A model generated the notes under the pieces. The model saw only the letters and a list, made by a program, of their open reading frames with translations. It was not told where the DNA came from and did not search any database. Both the position numbers and the translations under genes were made by a program. 42,750 nucleotides of DNA from an uncultured Ruminococcus sp. (GTDB lineage: Bacteria; Bacillota; Clostridia; Oscillospirales; Acutalibacteraceae), in contig CACYIC010000009.1 of NCBI GenBank assembly GCA_902774325.1, positions 1 to 42,750 on the forward strand, in the 5' to 3' direction. Each line of letters starts with the position of its first letter. Positions within the stretch are counted from its first letter, which is position 1. This document shows positions 22,490-32,900 of the stretch, one piece after another.

Positions 22490-23790
22490 TTTCAAAGGAC
22501 GCGAAATACTGGATATGGCTCTCTCAGACTCTCGGCTACAGCAACAAAAAAGCCAAGGGTCTTATGGAGCTTTACCCGGATATCGAACAGTTCGCCCGTT
22601 CCGGCGAGGACGAGTGGCGATATTGCGGAATTTTGTCGAAAGCGGAAATCGAGAAACTGAAAAGGCTTGATTTTTCCGTTGCCGAGAGAATCCTCAGCCG
22701 CTGCAGCGAGCTCGGATATTCGGTTCTCAGTATCACGGATCCCTCGTACCCAAAATGCTTGCTCGATATTTTCGACCCGCCCGCCGTCCTTTATATAAAC
22801 GGCAGGCTGCCGGATATAGACGATCGGCTCACGATAGCGATAGTCGGCACGAGAACAGCCTCGCGCTACGGGATAGAAAATTCCTTCAAGTTCGGTTATT
22901 CGCTCTCGAAGTTCGGCGTCTGCATAATAAGCGGAGGAGCTTTGGGCGTAGACTGCGCCTCTCACAGGGGAGTGCTCTCCGCAAAGGGAACCACGGTTTG
23001 CGTTCTCGGCTGCGGCATCAATTATCCTTATCTTATGGATAACGCGGGAATGAGGAAAGCCATTGCGATAAACGGCGCGGTGGTCTCCGAGTATCCGCCC
23101 GATACTCCGCCCAAGAGCTACCATTTTCCCGCGCGCAACCGCCTTATAGCCGCTATGTCCGACGGCGTCGTTATCATGGAATCCGGCGAAAAGAGCGGCT
23201 CGCTGATCACCGCGGATTTCGCTCTCGATATGGGAAAGGAGCTGTTTGCGCTGCTCGGCAATAACGACCCCAGAAACGAGGGCTCGAACCGGCGGATCAA
23301 GGAAGGCTCGGCTGTTCCCGTAACGGATTTCATGGATGTCCTCGTCGAGTTTGAAGGCTTGTATATTACCGGAGGCGACAGCGATATCGACAGCATTTCC
23401 TTCGCGGATATAGAAGCCGTTCCCACCAAGGAAAAGAAGCATTCAGCGGGAAGTAAGTCTGCCCGGAAAGAAGAAGCAAACGGTTCGGCCGACGGCGGCA
23501 AGGGTCGAAGCAAACCGCTCAAGTCGATGAAGGCGGCTGCCAAAAGGAAAAAATCCGGTCCGGACAGCGCAGGCGATAACGAAAAGCCTGAAACGGAGCA
23601 CAAAAAAGCAATCGGTCTGACAGGCGATCAAAAGTCGATATATGAGCTTTTGACAGCCGAGCCTGTTCATATAGATAAAATCGCGGACGAGCTTGAGCTC
23701 CCGGTTTTCAAGGTGCTGACCGCTTTGACTCTGCTTGAGATGCAGGGCTTGGCGAAGGCGCACCCGGGAAGAATGTACAGCTTGTCATAA
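22486..23790 (+). CDS. dprA: DNA-processing protein DprA
   Basis: 434 residues with the start in the ATGA overlap with the methyltransferase. DprA binds incoming single-stranded DNA and loads RecA during transformation. The Rossmann-like core has IVGTRTASRYG, SGGALGVDCASHRG, VLGCGINYPY, ARNRLIAAMSDGVVIMESGE and SGSLITADFALDMGKE. A helical N-terminal domain precedes it. After the core comes a Lys/Ser-rich linker (about 305-375), then a C-terminal winged helix (VHIDKIADELELPVFKVLTA). The linker is long and of low complexity. Its order before topA and trmFO is standard in Firmicutes. Other competence genes are not in the window. Confidence 0.95.
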   Translation: MISKDAKYWIWLSQTLGYSNKKAKGLMELYPDIEQFARSGEDEWRYCGILSKAEIEKLKRLDFSVAERILSRCSELGYSVLSITDPSYPKCLLDIFDPPAVLYINGRLPDIDDRLTIAIVGTRTASRYGIENSFKFGYSLSKFGVCIISGGALGVDCASHRGVLSAKGTTVCVLGCGINYPYLMDNAGMRKAIAINGAVVSEYPPDTPPKSYHFPARNRLIAAMSDGVVIMESGEKSGSLITADFALDMGKELFALLGNNDPRNEGSNRRIKEGSAVPVTDFMDVLVEFEGLYITGGDSDIDSISFADIEAVPTKEKKHSAGSKSARKEEANGSADGGKGRSKPLKSMKAAAKRKKSGPDSAGDNEKPETEHKKAIGLTGDQKSIYELLTAEPVHIDKIADELELPVFKVLTALTLLEMQGLAKAHPGRMYSLS

Positions 23791-23804
23791 TCAGGAGGAA
23801 AAAA

Positions 23805-25886
23805 ATGTCTAATTTGGTTATCGTGGAGTCACCCGCAAAAGCCAAAACCATCAAAAAATATCTCGGTAAGGATTATGAGGTAGTTGCTTCCATGGGTCAC
23901 GTCCGTGACCTTCCCAAGGCTCGCCTCAGCGTTGATATAAAAAACAACTTCGCTCCCAAGTATGATATCATAAAGGGAAAGGAAAAGCTCGTCAAGGAGC
24001 TCAAGGGTCTTGCCGAGCACAGCGACAGCGTATATCTCGCGACCGACCCCGATCGCGAGGGCGAGGCGATCTCGTGGCATCTCGCGTATATCCTCGGTCT
24101 CCCGGAGGACTACTGTCAGAGAGTCGAGTTCAACGAGATCACCAAATCGGGTGTGGAAAACGGAATGGCTCACCCCCGCGCCATAAATATCGACCTTGTC
24201 AACGCTCAACAGGCGCGCAGGATCCTGGATCGTCTAGTGGGCTACAAGCTCAGCCCCTTCGTTTCTCAGAAGATCCGCCGCGGTCTTTCCGCGGGAAGGG
24301 TTCAGTCCGTCGCGCTCAGAATAATCGTCGACAGGGAAAATGAAATAAGAAAGTTCAAGCCGGAGGAATACTGGTCGATCGACGCGAAGTTTATTCCCAA
24401 GGGAAGCAGAAAGGCGTTTTCGGCTTCTCTTTATTCCGACAAAAACGGCAAGCTCAAGATAAAGGATCAGCAGCAGGCGGAGAGCATAACAGCCGACCTC
24501 AGCGACGCGGAGTACACCGTTTCAAAGGTTCGCCACGGCACCCGCAAAAAGTCCGCCGCCCCGCCCTTCATAACCTCGACTTTGCAGCAGGAGGCTTCAA
24601 GAAAGCTCGGCTTCCAGTCGCGCAAGACCATGAAGGTCGCTCAGGAGCTTTACGAGGGCGTTGAGCTCCAGGGAATGGGCGCGACCGGTCTTATAACCTA
24701 TATGAGGACCGACTCGCTGCGCATCTCCTCTTACGCACTCGGAGAGGCTCGGAAATATATCGAGGGAGCCTTCGGCGGCAGCTATCTGCCAGATTCACCC
24801 CGGGTTTTCAAATCCCGCAAAAACGCTCAGGACGGTCATGAGGCTATTCGTCCCTCAATGCCTTCCCTTGAGCCTGACAGCATAAAAAGCAGTCTGACCA
24901 ACGACCAGTACAAGCTCTACAAATTGATCTGGAGCCGTTTCATAGCCAGCCAGATGGCGGACTGCATCCAGAAAACGACTCAGGCGGATATCACCGCCAA
25001 GGAATACACCTTTAAGGCGTCGGGATATATCGTCGATTTCCCGGGCTACACCGCTCTTTATGTCGAGGGCAGGGATGAGGCGGAGGAAAAGAGCACCCAG
25101 CTGCCGCCTCTCGAAAAGGATATGCCCGTGCGCTGCAAGGAGCTTGCTCCCAATCAGCACTTCACCCAACCGCCCGCGCGCTTCACCGAGGCGTCGCTCA
25201 TCAAGACGCTCGAGGAGTACGGGATCGGCAGACCTTCGACCTACGCCGCGACGATAACCACGCTTACCAGCCGCGAATATGTCAAGCGCGAGGCAAAGAC
25301 CCTCGTTCCCACCGAGCTGGGCGAGGTCATGACCGAGCTGATGAAGGAGCGCTTCCCCAAGATCGTAAACGTCAAATTCACCGCCAAGATGGAGGATGAG
25401 CTTGACGAGGTCGAAAGCGGCGAGGTTCAGTGGAACGAGCTGCTCGGCGAGTTTTACGAGGACTTTGAGGAAACCCTCAAGGAGGCGAAGGCCGAGATGG
25501 AGGGCGTAAAGCTCAAGCTCAAGGAGGACGAAACCGACATCGTCTGTGAGAAATGCGGCAGAAAAATGGTCGTGAAGATGGGCAAGTACGGAAAGTTCAT
25601 CGCCTGCCCGGGCTACCCCGAATGCAAGAATATCAAGAAATTCGTTGAGAAAACGGGCGTAAGCTGCCCCAAGTGCGGCGGCGACGTCATAGTTAAGCAT
25701 ACAAAGACCAAGCGCGTGTTCTACGGCTGCTCAAATTATCCGCAGTGCGATTACGTCAGCTGGAACGAGCCCGTAAACGAGAGATGCCCGCGCTGCGGCG
25801 AGCTGCTTTACAGAAGAAAGGGCAGAAAGCCCACCCTGTACTGCGCTGCCGAGGGCTGCGGCTATACCAAGACGGAAGAAAAGTAA
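23805..25886 (+). CDS. topA: DNA topoisomerase I
   Basis: 693 residues; relaxes negative supercoils by cutting one strand. TOPRIM domain at the N-terminus (VIVESPAKAKTIKKYLGKDY and the acidic DPDREGEAISWHL), the catalytic core with active tyrosine in GLITYMRTDSLR (about Tyr299), and a C-terminal region (about 580-690) of three zinc-ribbon units: CEKCGRKM...CPGYPEC, CPKCGGDV...CSNYPQC and CPRCGELL...CGY. The start follows AGGAGG. Its stop overlaps the next start (TAATG), so trmFO is coupled to it. Length and layout are normal for Firmicutes. Confidence 0.98.
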   Translation: MSNLVIVESPAKAKTIKKYLGKDYEVVASMGHVRDLPKARLSVDIKNNFAPKYDIIKGKEKLVKELKGLAEHSDSVYLATDPDREGEAISWHLAYILGLPEDYCQRVEFNEITKSGVENGMAHPRAINIDLVNAQQARRILDRLVGYKLSPFVSQKIRRGLSAGRVQSVALRIIVDRENEIRKFKPEEYWSIDAKFIPKGSRKAFSASLYSDKNGKLKIKDQQQAESITADLSDAEYTVSKVRHGTRKKSAAPPFITSTLQQEASRKLGFQSRKTMKVAQELYEGVELQGMGATGLITYMRTDSLRISSYALGEARKYIEGAFGGSYLPDSPRVFKSRKNAQDGHEAIRPSMPSLEPDSIKSSLTNDQYKLYKLIWSRFIASQMADCIQKTTQADITAKEYTFKASGYIVDFPGYTALYVEGRDEAEEKSTQLPPLEKDMPVRCKELAPNQHFTQPPARFTEASLIKTLEEYGIGRPSTYAATITTLTSREYVKREAKTLVPTELGEVMTELMKERFPKIVNVKFTAKMEDELDEVESGEVQWNELLGEFYEDFEETLKEAKAEMEGVKLKLKEDETDIVCEKCGRKMVVKMGKYGKFIACPGYPECKNIKKFVEKTGVSCPKCGGDVIVKHTKTKRVFYGCSNYPQCDYVSWNEPVNERCPRCGELLYRRKGRKPTLYCAAEGCGYTKTEEK

Positions 25887-27199
25887 TGGCAATAAATATT
25901 ATAGGAGCGGGACTCGCTGGCTGCGAGGCGGCGATGGCTGTCGCCTCTCGCGGCGAGAAGGTCAGGCTCTATGAAATGAAGCCCAAAAAGAAATCTCCCG
26001 CTCACAAAAGCGACAATTTCGGCGAGCTTGTCTGCTCGAATTCCCTGAAGGCTATGCGCGTCGAGAGCGCGGCGGGACTTCTCAAGGAGGAAATGCGCCG
26101 ACTCGGTTCATTTTTGATGGAGTGCGCCGATAAATGCGCCGTCCCGGCGGGCGGAGCGCTGGCTGTAGACAGGGAGGAGTTTTCGCGGCTCGTCACCGAG
26201 GGCATAAAATCAAATCCCAATATCTCCGTGATCGGTGAGGAAGTTACCTCGATCCCCGACGACGGAATAACTATTGTTGCCACGGGTCCCTTGACCTCGG
26301 ATCCGCTCGCGGCAGAGATTGAGCGGAAATTCGGCGGCTCGCTGTCGTTTTTCGACGCTGCCGCGCCTATCGTTACCGCCGGGAGCGTCGATATGGATTT
26401 CGCCTTCACCGCCTCCCGCTATGAGCGCGGCGGCGAGGACGACTATATCAACTGCCCTATGAACAAGGAGGAATACGAGCGCTTTTACAATGAGCTCGTT
26501 TCCGCTGAGAGAGCGCCGCTCCATGATTTTGACGTCAATAACCCAAAGGTCTACGAGGGCTGTATGCCCGTCGAGGTCATGGCGCAAAGGGGAGAGGGCA
26601 CTCTGCGCTTCGGTCCCATGAAGCCTGTCGGACTAACCGACCCGCGCACCGGCCGCCGACCTTGGGCTGTTTTGCAGCTCAGAAAAGAAAACGCCGCGGG
26701 AACGATGTACAATCTCGTGGGCTTCCAGACAAATCTCAAATTTCCCGAGCAGAAGCGTGTGTTTTCGCTGATCCCAGCGCTGCACAGAGCGGATTTTGTC
26801 CGCTTCGGCGTGATGCACCGCAACACCTTTATCTGCTCGCCGAAGATATTAAATGCGGATTTTTCCGTAAGAGAAAATAAAAACCTCTTTTTCGCGGGTC
26901 AGCTCACGGGAGTAGAGGGATATATGGAGAGCGCCGCCTCGGGCATCCTCGCGGGAATAAACGCCGTGAAAAGGCTTCATGAGCTTCCGACGCTTATCCT
27001 TCCCGCCGATACGATGATCGGCGCGCTTGCCGGATATATCTCCGATCCGAGCGTCAGCAGGTTCCAGCCCATGGGCGCGAATTTCGGAGTGCTTCCGGAG
27101 CTTATAAACCGTCCCCGCGACAAAAAAGAGCGTGCCGCGGCGTATTCCGCCCGCGCTCTGAGCTCACTGGAAAACTATTTGAATGAAGCACACCTCTGA
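25886..27199 (+). CDS. trmFO: Methylenetetrahydrofolate-tRNA (uracil-54) methyltransferase
   Basis: 437 residues. TrmFO is the folate- and FAD-dependent enzyme that makes ribothymidine at position 54 of tRNA in most Gram-positive bacteria. The FAD-binding N-terminus is INIIGAGLAGCEAAMAVASR, followed by SDNFGELVCSNSLKAM and VGFQTNLKFPEQKRVF, and a C-terminal FAD motif FFAGQLTGVEGYMESAASG. The start at 25886 is set by the family N-terminus and by the TAATG overlap with topA; the frame extends further upstream only as a shadow of topA. Confidence 0.97.
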   Translation: MAINIIGAGLAGCEAAMAVASRGEKVRLYEMKPKKKSPAHKSDNFGELVCSNSLKAMRVESAAGLLKEEMRRLGSFLMECADKCAVPAGGALAVDREEFSRLVTEGIKSNPNISVIGEEVTSIPDDGITIVATGPLTSDPLAAEIERKFGGSLSFFDAAAPIVTAGSVDMDFAFTASRYERGGEDDYINCPMNKEEYERFYNELVSAERAPLHDFDVNNPKVYEGCMPVEVMAQRGEGTLRFGPMKPVGLTDPRTGRRPWAVLQLRKENAAGTMYNLVGFQTNLKFPEQKRVFSLIPALHRADFVRFGVMHRNTFICSPKILNADFSVRENKNLFFAGQLTGVEGYMESAASGILAGINAVKRLHELPTLILPADTMIGALAGYISDPSVSRFQPMGANFGVLPELINRPRDKKERAAAYSARALSSLENYLNEAHL

Positions 27200-27258
27200 A
27201 CGACAGAAGTTTTCGGGGGTGTCCGAAAATAAATAAATATGAAAAGACAGGAAACCGG

Positions 27259-28257
27259 GTGAAAGCTATGATAATAATCGTGGACGCCTTCGGCGGCGAC
27301 AACGCTCCTCTTGAAATAATCAAGGGCTGTTCTCAGTCCGCCGAGGAATTCGGCGTCAAGATACTCCTCACCGGCAGCGAGAGCGTCATTCGCAAGACTG
27401 CGGAGGAGAACAACATTTCCCTTGAAAACATCGAAATCGAGGACTGCAGCGAGGTCATCACAATGGATGACAAGGCTGACGCGGTTCTGAAAACCAAGAA
27501 GGACAGCTCAATGGCTGTCGGTCTGCGCTGCCTTAACGAGGGCAGGGGCGATGCCTTTATCAGCGCGGGCAACAGCGGCGCTCTCTGCGTGGGAGCTACG
27601 ATCGCCGTCAAGAGGATCAAGGGGATCAAGCGTCCCGCCTTTGCTCCGATCCTGCCTCACGCCGACGGCTTTTTCATGCTGCTTGACGGCGGCGCGAACG
27701 TCGACTGCCGCCCCGAAATGCTCTATCAGTTCGCGGTGATGGGTTCCGTATATATGGAGCGCGTGATGGGCGTCAAAAATCCCCGGGTCGCTCTGGCGAA
27801 CGTCGGAACCGAGGAGCACAAGGGCAACGAGCTCTATCAGGAGACCTATAAGCTCCTAAAGGACAGCAAGCTCAATTTTGTCGGTAATGTCGAGGGACGC
27901 GACATCCCAGCGGGCGTCTGCGACGTCGTAGTCTGCGACGGCTTTACGGGCAACCTTATCCTCAAGACCTACGAGGGCGTGGCGATCACTCTTATGAAGA
28001 AGATCAAGCATGCCTTTGCCGACAGCGTCAGGGGCAAAATGGCTGCCGCTCTGGTTTTGAAGGAGCTCAAGGATCTGAAAACCCGCTTTGATTACAACAA
28101 ATACGGCGGAGCGCCTATCCTCGGCTCGTCCAAGCCCGTTTTCAAGGCTCACGGCGATTCGACAGCCGTAACGCTCCGCAACGCGATCCAGCTATCGATA
28201 AACTATGTCAACGGAGAGGCGATCAAGGAGATCTCCTCGGCTCTTCAGCAGGCATAG
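27259..28257 (+). CDS. plsX: Phosphate acyltransferase PlsX
   Basis: 332 residues from a GTG at 27259; an ATG at 27268 would give MIIIVDAFGGDNAP, closer to the family's usual start, and either is possible. PlsX converts acyl-ACP to acyl-phosphate, the first step of phospholipid synthesis in most bacteria. Motifs: VDAFGGDNAPLEIIKG, SAGNSGALCVGATI, LLDGGANVDCRPEMLYQFA and VVCDGFTGNLILKTYEG. In many Firmicutes plsX is followed by fabD/fabG/acpP before rnc; here rnc follows after 18 bases with no acyl carrier protein gene. Confidence 0.96.
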   Translation: MKAMIIIVDAFGGDNAPLEIIKGCSQSAEEFGVKILLTGSESVIRKTAEENNISLENIEIEDCSEVITMDDKADAVLKTKKDSSMAVGLRCLNEGRGDAFISAGNSGALCVGATIAVKRIKGIKRPAFAPILPHADGFFMLLDGGANVDCRPEMLYQFAVMGSVYMERVMGVKNPRVALANVGTEEHKGNELYQETYKLLKDSKLNFVGNVEGRDIPAGVCDVVVCDGFTGNLILKTYEGVAITLMKKIKHAFADSVRGKMAAALVLKELKDLKTRFDYNKYGGAPILGSSKPVFKAHGDSTAVTLRNAIQLSINYVNGEAIKEISSALQQA

Positions 28258-28275
28258 CCTGACAGGGAGTTAAAT

Positions 28276-28953
28276 ATGGTGGAATTGGAAGACAAAATCG
28301 GATATCAATTTAAAAACAAGGAGCTCCTTAAGGAGGCGCTCACTCATTCCTCCTACGCGAAGGAGAGAAAGTCTCAGCATATTAAATATAACGAGCGGCT
28401 GGAATTTCTCGGCGACGCGGTGCTCTCGATCATTGTTTCCGAATATATTTTCAAAAACTGTCCCGAGCTGCCGGAGGGTGAGCTGACCAAGCTGCGCGCC
28501 TCTCTGGTATGCGAAAAATCCCTCTTTGATTTTGCCAAGCAGATCAATCTGGGCAATTATCTCGTTCTCAGCAGGGGAGAGCGCCATAACGGAGGCGCTT
28601 CCCGCCCGTCGATCCTCTCTGACGCCTTTGAAGCGCTGCTCGCGGCGATTTTTATTGACGGCGGGATCGAGCCCGCTAAAAAGCACGTTTTGAGCTTTAT
28701 CGTCCCCGCCATCAAAAATTCCAAGCAGAAGCGCGTCAAGGACTACAAGACCACCCTGCAGGAGATAGTTCAGAAAAATCCGGGCGAGAAGCTCGAATAT
28801 GTTCTGATAGGCGAGAGCGGTCCCGATCACAACAAGCATTTCGTAGTGGAGGTTCACCTCAACAGCAACGTGATCGGCAAGGGCGGCGGAAGAAGCAAAA
28901 AGGAAGCCGAGCAGCAGGCGGCGCGCGAGGCTTTGGAGCTGATGGGCTATTAA
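28276..28953 (+). CDS. rnc: Ribonuclease III
   Basis: 225 residues. Cuts double-stranded RNA, including rRNA precursors. The catalytic domain has the signature NERLEFLGDAVLSIIVSEYI with its acidic metal ligands and the later DAFEALLAAIF; the C-terminal double-stranded RNA-binding domain runs from YKTTLQEIVQ to SKKEAEQQAAREALELMGY. GGGAG lies upstream of the start. Its last codons overlap the proposed ATT start of the radical SAM gene. Confidence 0.97.
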   Translation: MVELEDKIGYQFKNKELLKEALTHSSYAKERKSQHIKYNERLEFLGDAVLSIIVSEYIFKNCPELPEGELTKLRASLVCEKSLFDFAKQINLGNYLVLSRGERHNGGASRPSILSDAFEALLAAIFIDGGIEPAKKHVLSFIVPAIKNSKQKRVKDYKTTLQEIVQKNPGEKLEYVLIGESGPDHNKHFVVEVHLNSNVIGKGGGRSKKEAEQQAAREALELMGY

Positions 28954-29935
28954 GCACGGTAATCTTTCGATTTTTATTCCGCACAACGGCTGCCCTCACC
29001 AGTGCTCCTTCTGCAATCAGAAAAGCATAACGGGAAAGGCCTCCCAGCCGACCGCCGAAGAGGTCGGCGCCGTTCTTCAAAACGCTGTGCGGACTCAGGG
29101 AGAACGCACAAAAAATACCGAGATCGCCTTTTTCGGTGGCAGCTTCACCGCGATAGATCGCTCTTATATGATCTCGCTTTTGGAGGCGTGCGAGCCGTTT
29201 TCGGAGGATTTCGCGGGCATCAGGATCTCAACCAGACCCGATTGCATCGACTCAGGCACGCTCGAGCTGTTGAAGCGCTTCGGAGTGACCTCGATCGAGC
29301 TGGGCGCTCAGTCAATGGTCGATTCCGTATTGGAAGCAAATGAGCGCGGCCACAGCGCCGAGGCGGTCGCGGAAGCCTCAAGGCTTATAAAAGCGCGGGG
29401 CTTTTCGCTCGGGCTGCAAATGATGACCGGGCTTTACGGCTCGGATTTTGAAAAGGATCTTTATACCGCCTCTCGGTTCGTCGCTCTGCGCCCCGATACC
29501 GTGAGGATTTATCCGACCGTTATCATGAAGGGGACGAGGCTCGAGGAATACTTCAACAGCGGCGACTATATCCCTTATACGCTTGAACAGAGCGTGGAGC
29601 TTTGCTCGAGGCTTATCCGCGTTTTTGAGGACGAGGGCATAAGGATCATCAGACTCGGGCTCCATTATTCGGATTCGCTGGTCAGCGGCAGCGTCGGCGG
29701 TAACTACCATCCCGCCTTTAAGGAGCTTTGCGAGAGCAAAATAATTTATGATTCATTTTTAGAATTATTTTCAGATAAGGATGACCGAAGGGTTACGGTC
29801 TTTATTAACCCGAAATCGTTGTCGAAATTTTACGGTCAGCGGAAAAGCAATCTCAAAAGGCTTAATGAGCAGGGGTACGAGATAACCGTGAGATTTGACG
29901 ACTCTCTCGGAAAATATTCTCTTCGTAAGGGGTAG
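28949..29935 (+). CDS. Radical SAM protein (Elp3/YhcC-like) with a probable ATT start
   Basis: The obvious start (GTG at 29087) would remove the radical SAM cluster. In the same frame the sequence continues upstream as KHGNLSIFIPHNGCPHQCSF, with the CxxxCxxC cysteines at 15, 19 and 22, to an in-frame TGA at 28940-28942. Between that stop and the first cysteine codon no ATG, GTG, TTG or CTG occurs. ATT at 28949 is 10 bases after GGAG and gives (M)KHGNLSIF, matching the family's usual MKH/MNH-xN-SIF start. So I propose a 328-residue protein with an AUU start overlapping rnc by 5 bases. Later motifs are FFGGSFTAID and RISTRPDCI, with no separate HAT domain visible. The reaction is unknown; relatives act on tRNA or small molecules. 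An assembly error deleting a base of an ATG cannot be excluded. Confidence 0.85.
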   Translation: MKHGNLSIFIPHNGCPHQCSFCNQKSITGKASQPTAEEVGAVLQNAVRTQGERTKNTEIAFFGGSFTAIDRSYMISLLEACEPFSEDFAGIRISTRPDCIDSGTLELLKRFGVTSIELGAQSMVDSVLEANERGHSAEAVAEASRLIKARGFSLGLQMMTGLYGSDFEKDLYTASRFVALRPDTVRIYPTVIMKGTRLEEYFNSGDYIPYTLEQSVELCSRLIRVFEDEGIRIIRLGLHYSDSLVSGSVGGNYHPAFKELCESKIIYDSFLELFSDKDDRRVTVFINPKSLSKFYGQRKSNLKRLNEQGYEITVRFDDSLGKYSLRKG

Positions 29936-29938
29936 AAG

Positions 29939-32900
29939 ATGAGATTAAAATCACTTGAAGTCCACGGCTTCAAAACCTTTCCCGATAAAACCAAATTATC
30001 CTTTGAACAGGGAATAACCTCGGTCGTAGGACCGAACGGCTCGGGCAAGAGCAATATCAGCGACGCCATTCGCTGGGTGCTCGGAGAGCAGTCTCCGAAA
30101 AGCCTTCGCTGCTCCAGGATGGAGGACGTGATTTTTAACGGCACTGACAGCCGAAAAAAGCAGGGCTACGCCGAGGTTACGTTAAATATAGATAATTCCG
30201 ACCGCTTTTTGCCGTTTGACGGAGACGAGATAGCAGTCACAAGGCGCTATTACCGCAGCGGCGAAAGCGAGTATCTCATAAACAAGGCGGCAGTCCGCCT
30301 GAAAGATATCAACGAGCTTTTCATGGATACGGGTCTGGGAAGAGACGGCTATTCCATGATAGGACAGGGCAAGATCGACAGCATCGTTTCAACAAAGAGC
30401 GAGGACAGGCGCGAGATATTTGAGGAGGCGGCGGGTATCTCCCGCTACCGCTACCGCAAGATCGAAGCGGAGCGCAAGCTGAAAAACACCGAGGACAACC
30501 TTCTCCGCCTGCGCGACATCGTCACCGAGCTCGAGGAGCGGGTAGGTCCTCTCAAAAAGCAGAGCGAAAAGGCGAAAAAATTCCTCGAGTATTCCGAGGA
30601 AAAGCGAGGGCTGGAAATAGCCGTCTGGCTGCTCAATCTCGACAGGTTCCAGTCGTGTCTTAAGGAGCAGGACGAAAAAATCGCGATAGCGCGCGCTCAG
30701 TATGACGACGCGGAGCGCGCTCTCGAGAATATTCAGAGCGAGAGCGAGGAAATATATCTCAGGAACGGCGTTCTGGCTTCAAAGGCTGAGGAGCTGCGCT
30801 CGGAAATCTCCGAGCTGGAAGCGGAAGCCGCGAACAAGCAGTCCCGGATCTCCGTCGCCCAAAACGATATATCCCATCACGAGGAAAATATCGAGAGGAT
30901 AAGGGCGGATATCGAGCAAACTCTCGAAAGCGCCGAGGAACTGAAAAAAAGCGTCGCCGAGAAGGAAAAAGAGATCGCCGCGCTGGATGAGAGGATCATA
31001 TCCAAGCAGCAGAAATACGGCAAGCTCTCGGAAAAGCTCAACGACGTGAATACGGAATCGGGCAGGAGCGGCGACGCTCTGCAGGAGATTTCCGCCGAGC
31101 TGTCAAAGCTCACCTCTCAATCCGCCGACGCGCGGGTAATAGATATGACCTCGGACAGCTCGATCAACGAGCTTTCGGCGAGAGCCGAGAGTCTGAAGCA
31201 GTCGATCGGAGAGCGCGAGGAACAGCTCGCTTCGCTCAAAGAGATGAACGAAGCCTTCAAAGCGGATATCAAAAGCTCCGAGGAGGAAAAGAACGCGCTG
31301 CAAAACGCCATAGACGGCCTGCAGCTCAAGCTCTCGGCAAAGGATAAAAAGCGAGAGGAATACAAGGCGCAAAGCGACAGCCTGACCCTTGATGTTAATG
31401 AGCACAAGCGGAAGATCAGCTTTCTTGAAAACCTCGAGCGCAATCTTGAGGGCTTCTCAAAGAGCGTAAAAACCGTTGTGAACGCTTCGAAAAGCGGCAG
31501 GCTCAAGGGGATCTGCGGTCCTGTTTCCCGCGTTATCTCGGTTCCGAAGCGGTATGCCGTCGCCATAGAAACCGCTCTGGGCGCGGCTATGCAGAATATT
31601 GTCGTTGAAAGCGACGAGGACGCAAAGAACGCTATCCGTTATTTGAAGTCGACCGACGGGGGAAGGGCGACCTTTCTCCCTCTCAATACGATAAAACCGC
31701 GCGAGCTGAACGAGAACGGACTCGACGAATGCTTCGGCTTCGTGGGAGTCGCCGGCTCTCTTTGCTCGTGCGAACCGAAATACAGAAATATACTTGACAA
31801 TCTGCTCGGAAAGATCGTCATAGCCGAGGATCTTAATTCCGCCTCGTCGATAGCCAAGAGGTTTTCCTACCGCTTCAAGGTGGTGACTCTCGACGGTCAG
31901 GTAGTGAACGCGGGCGGCTCGATGACAGGCGGCTCTCAGGTGAGGAGCACGGGAGTGCTCAGCCGCGCCTCCGAGATAGAGCAGCTTAAGGAGCAGACTG
32001 AAAAGCTTATCCGAAAAGCGGAGCAGGCGGAGCAGCTCAGCCTGCGGGTCAACAGGGAATACGCACAGCTCGAGGCGGAGCTTCTGGGAACAAGAGGCGA
32101 TCTTTCCCGGGTCCAGCAGGACCTCGCGAGGCTAAATGCCGAGCAGCGCGCCTGTGAAACGGAGCTTGAAAACACCTCCCGGTATATCGAAAACGCCCGC
32201 TCGGAAACAGAGGATTGTTTCCGCCGAATGGAGGCGCTTCGCGCAAGCCGTGAGGAGGCGCGGAAAACGCTTTCGGAGCTGAATCTGAAAATAGCCTCTG
32301 CCGAGGAGCGCGCAGCCGCCGTTACGGGCAGCCGCGCCGTGCTCACTCAGCGCAGAGAGGAGCTGTCGGATCAGCTCTCCGAGATCAGGCTTGAGATAGT
32401 CGCCGCGCAGAAGGATATCGAAACGCTGAACGCCGAAATAGTTTTCGCTCAGAATACCGGCAGCGACAACGCGCAGCGCAGGGAAGAGCTGAAAAGCAGG
32501 ATAGAAGAGTCGGAGCAGGCGATCGTTTCAGCCCGTGAGAGCATAGAAATATGTCAGAGCGAGATAGACGCGATCAATAAGACCCGCCAGTCGCTTTCGG
32601 AGCGCATCGGTTCTCTCGGCTCTCAGCGTGAGCTGCTTGAAAAGCGCACGGTTGAGCTCAGGAGCATCGAAAGAGACAAGACCTCGGAGCGCGAGACCTC
32701 GGGCAGAGAGCTTGCGCGGCTCGAGGAGCGCAAAATAAATATTCAAAAGGAATACGACGGGATAATCTCTAAGCTCTGGGAGGAATACGAGCTGACCCGC
32801 CGAGAGGCGGAGCAGACCGCAGTTCCGATCGACGACCAGCCCGCCGCGAAAAAACGCCTTGCCGAGCTCAAGCAGAGCATAAAGAATCTCGGCAGCGTAA

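Noticed and set aside
24855-25700. Minus-strand frame of 281 codons inside topA
   Set aside because: Leu/Ala-rich antisense of topA with no domain and no ribosome site.
27200-27258. Terminator between trmFO and plsX
   Set aside because: TTTTCGG can pair with CCGAAAA, but no T-run follows on the plus strand, so the genes may be co-transcribed.
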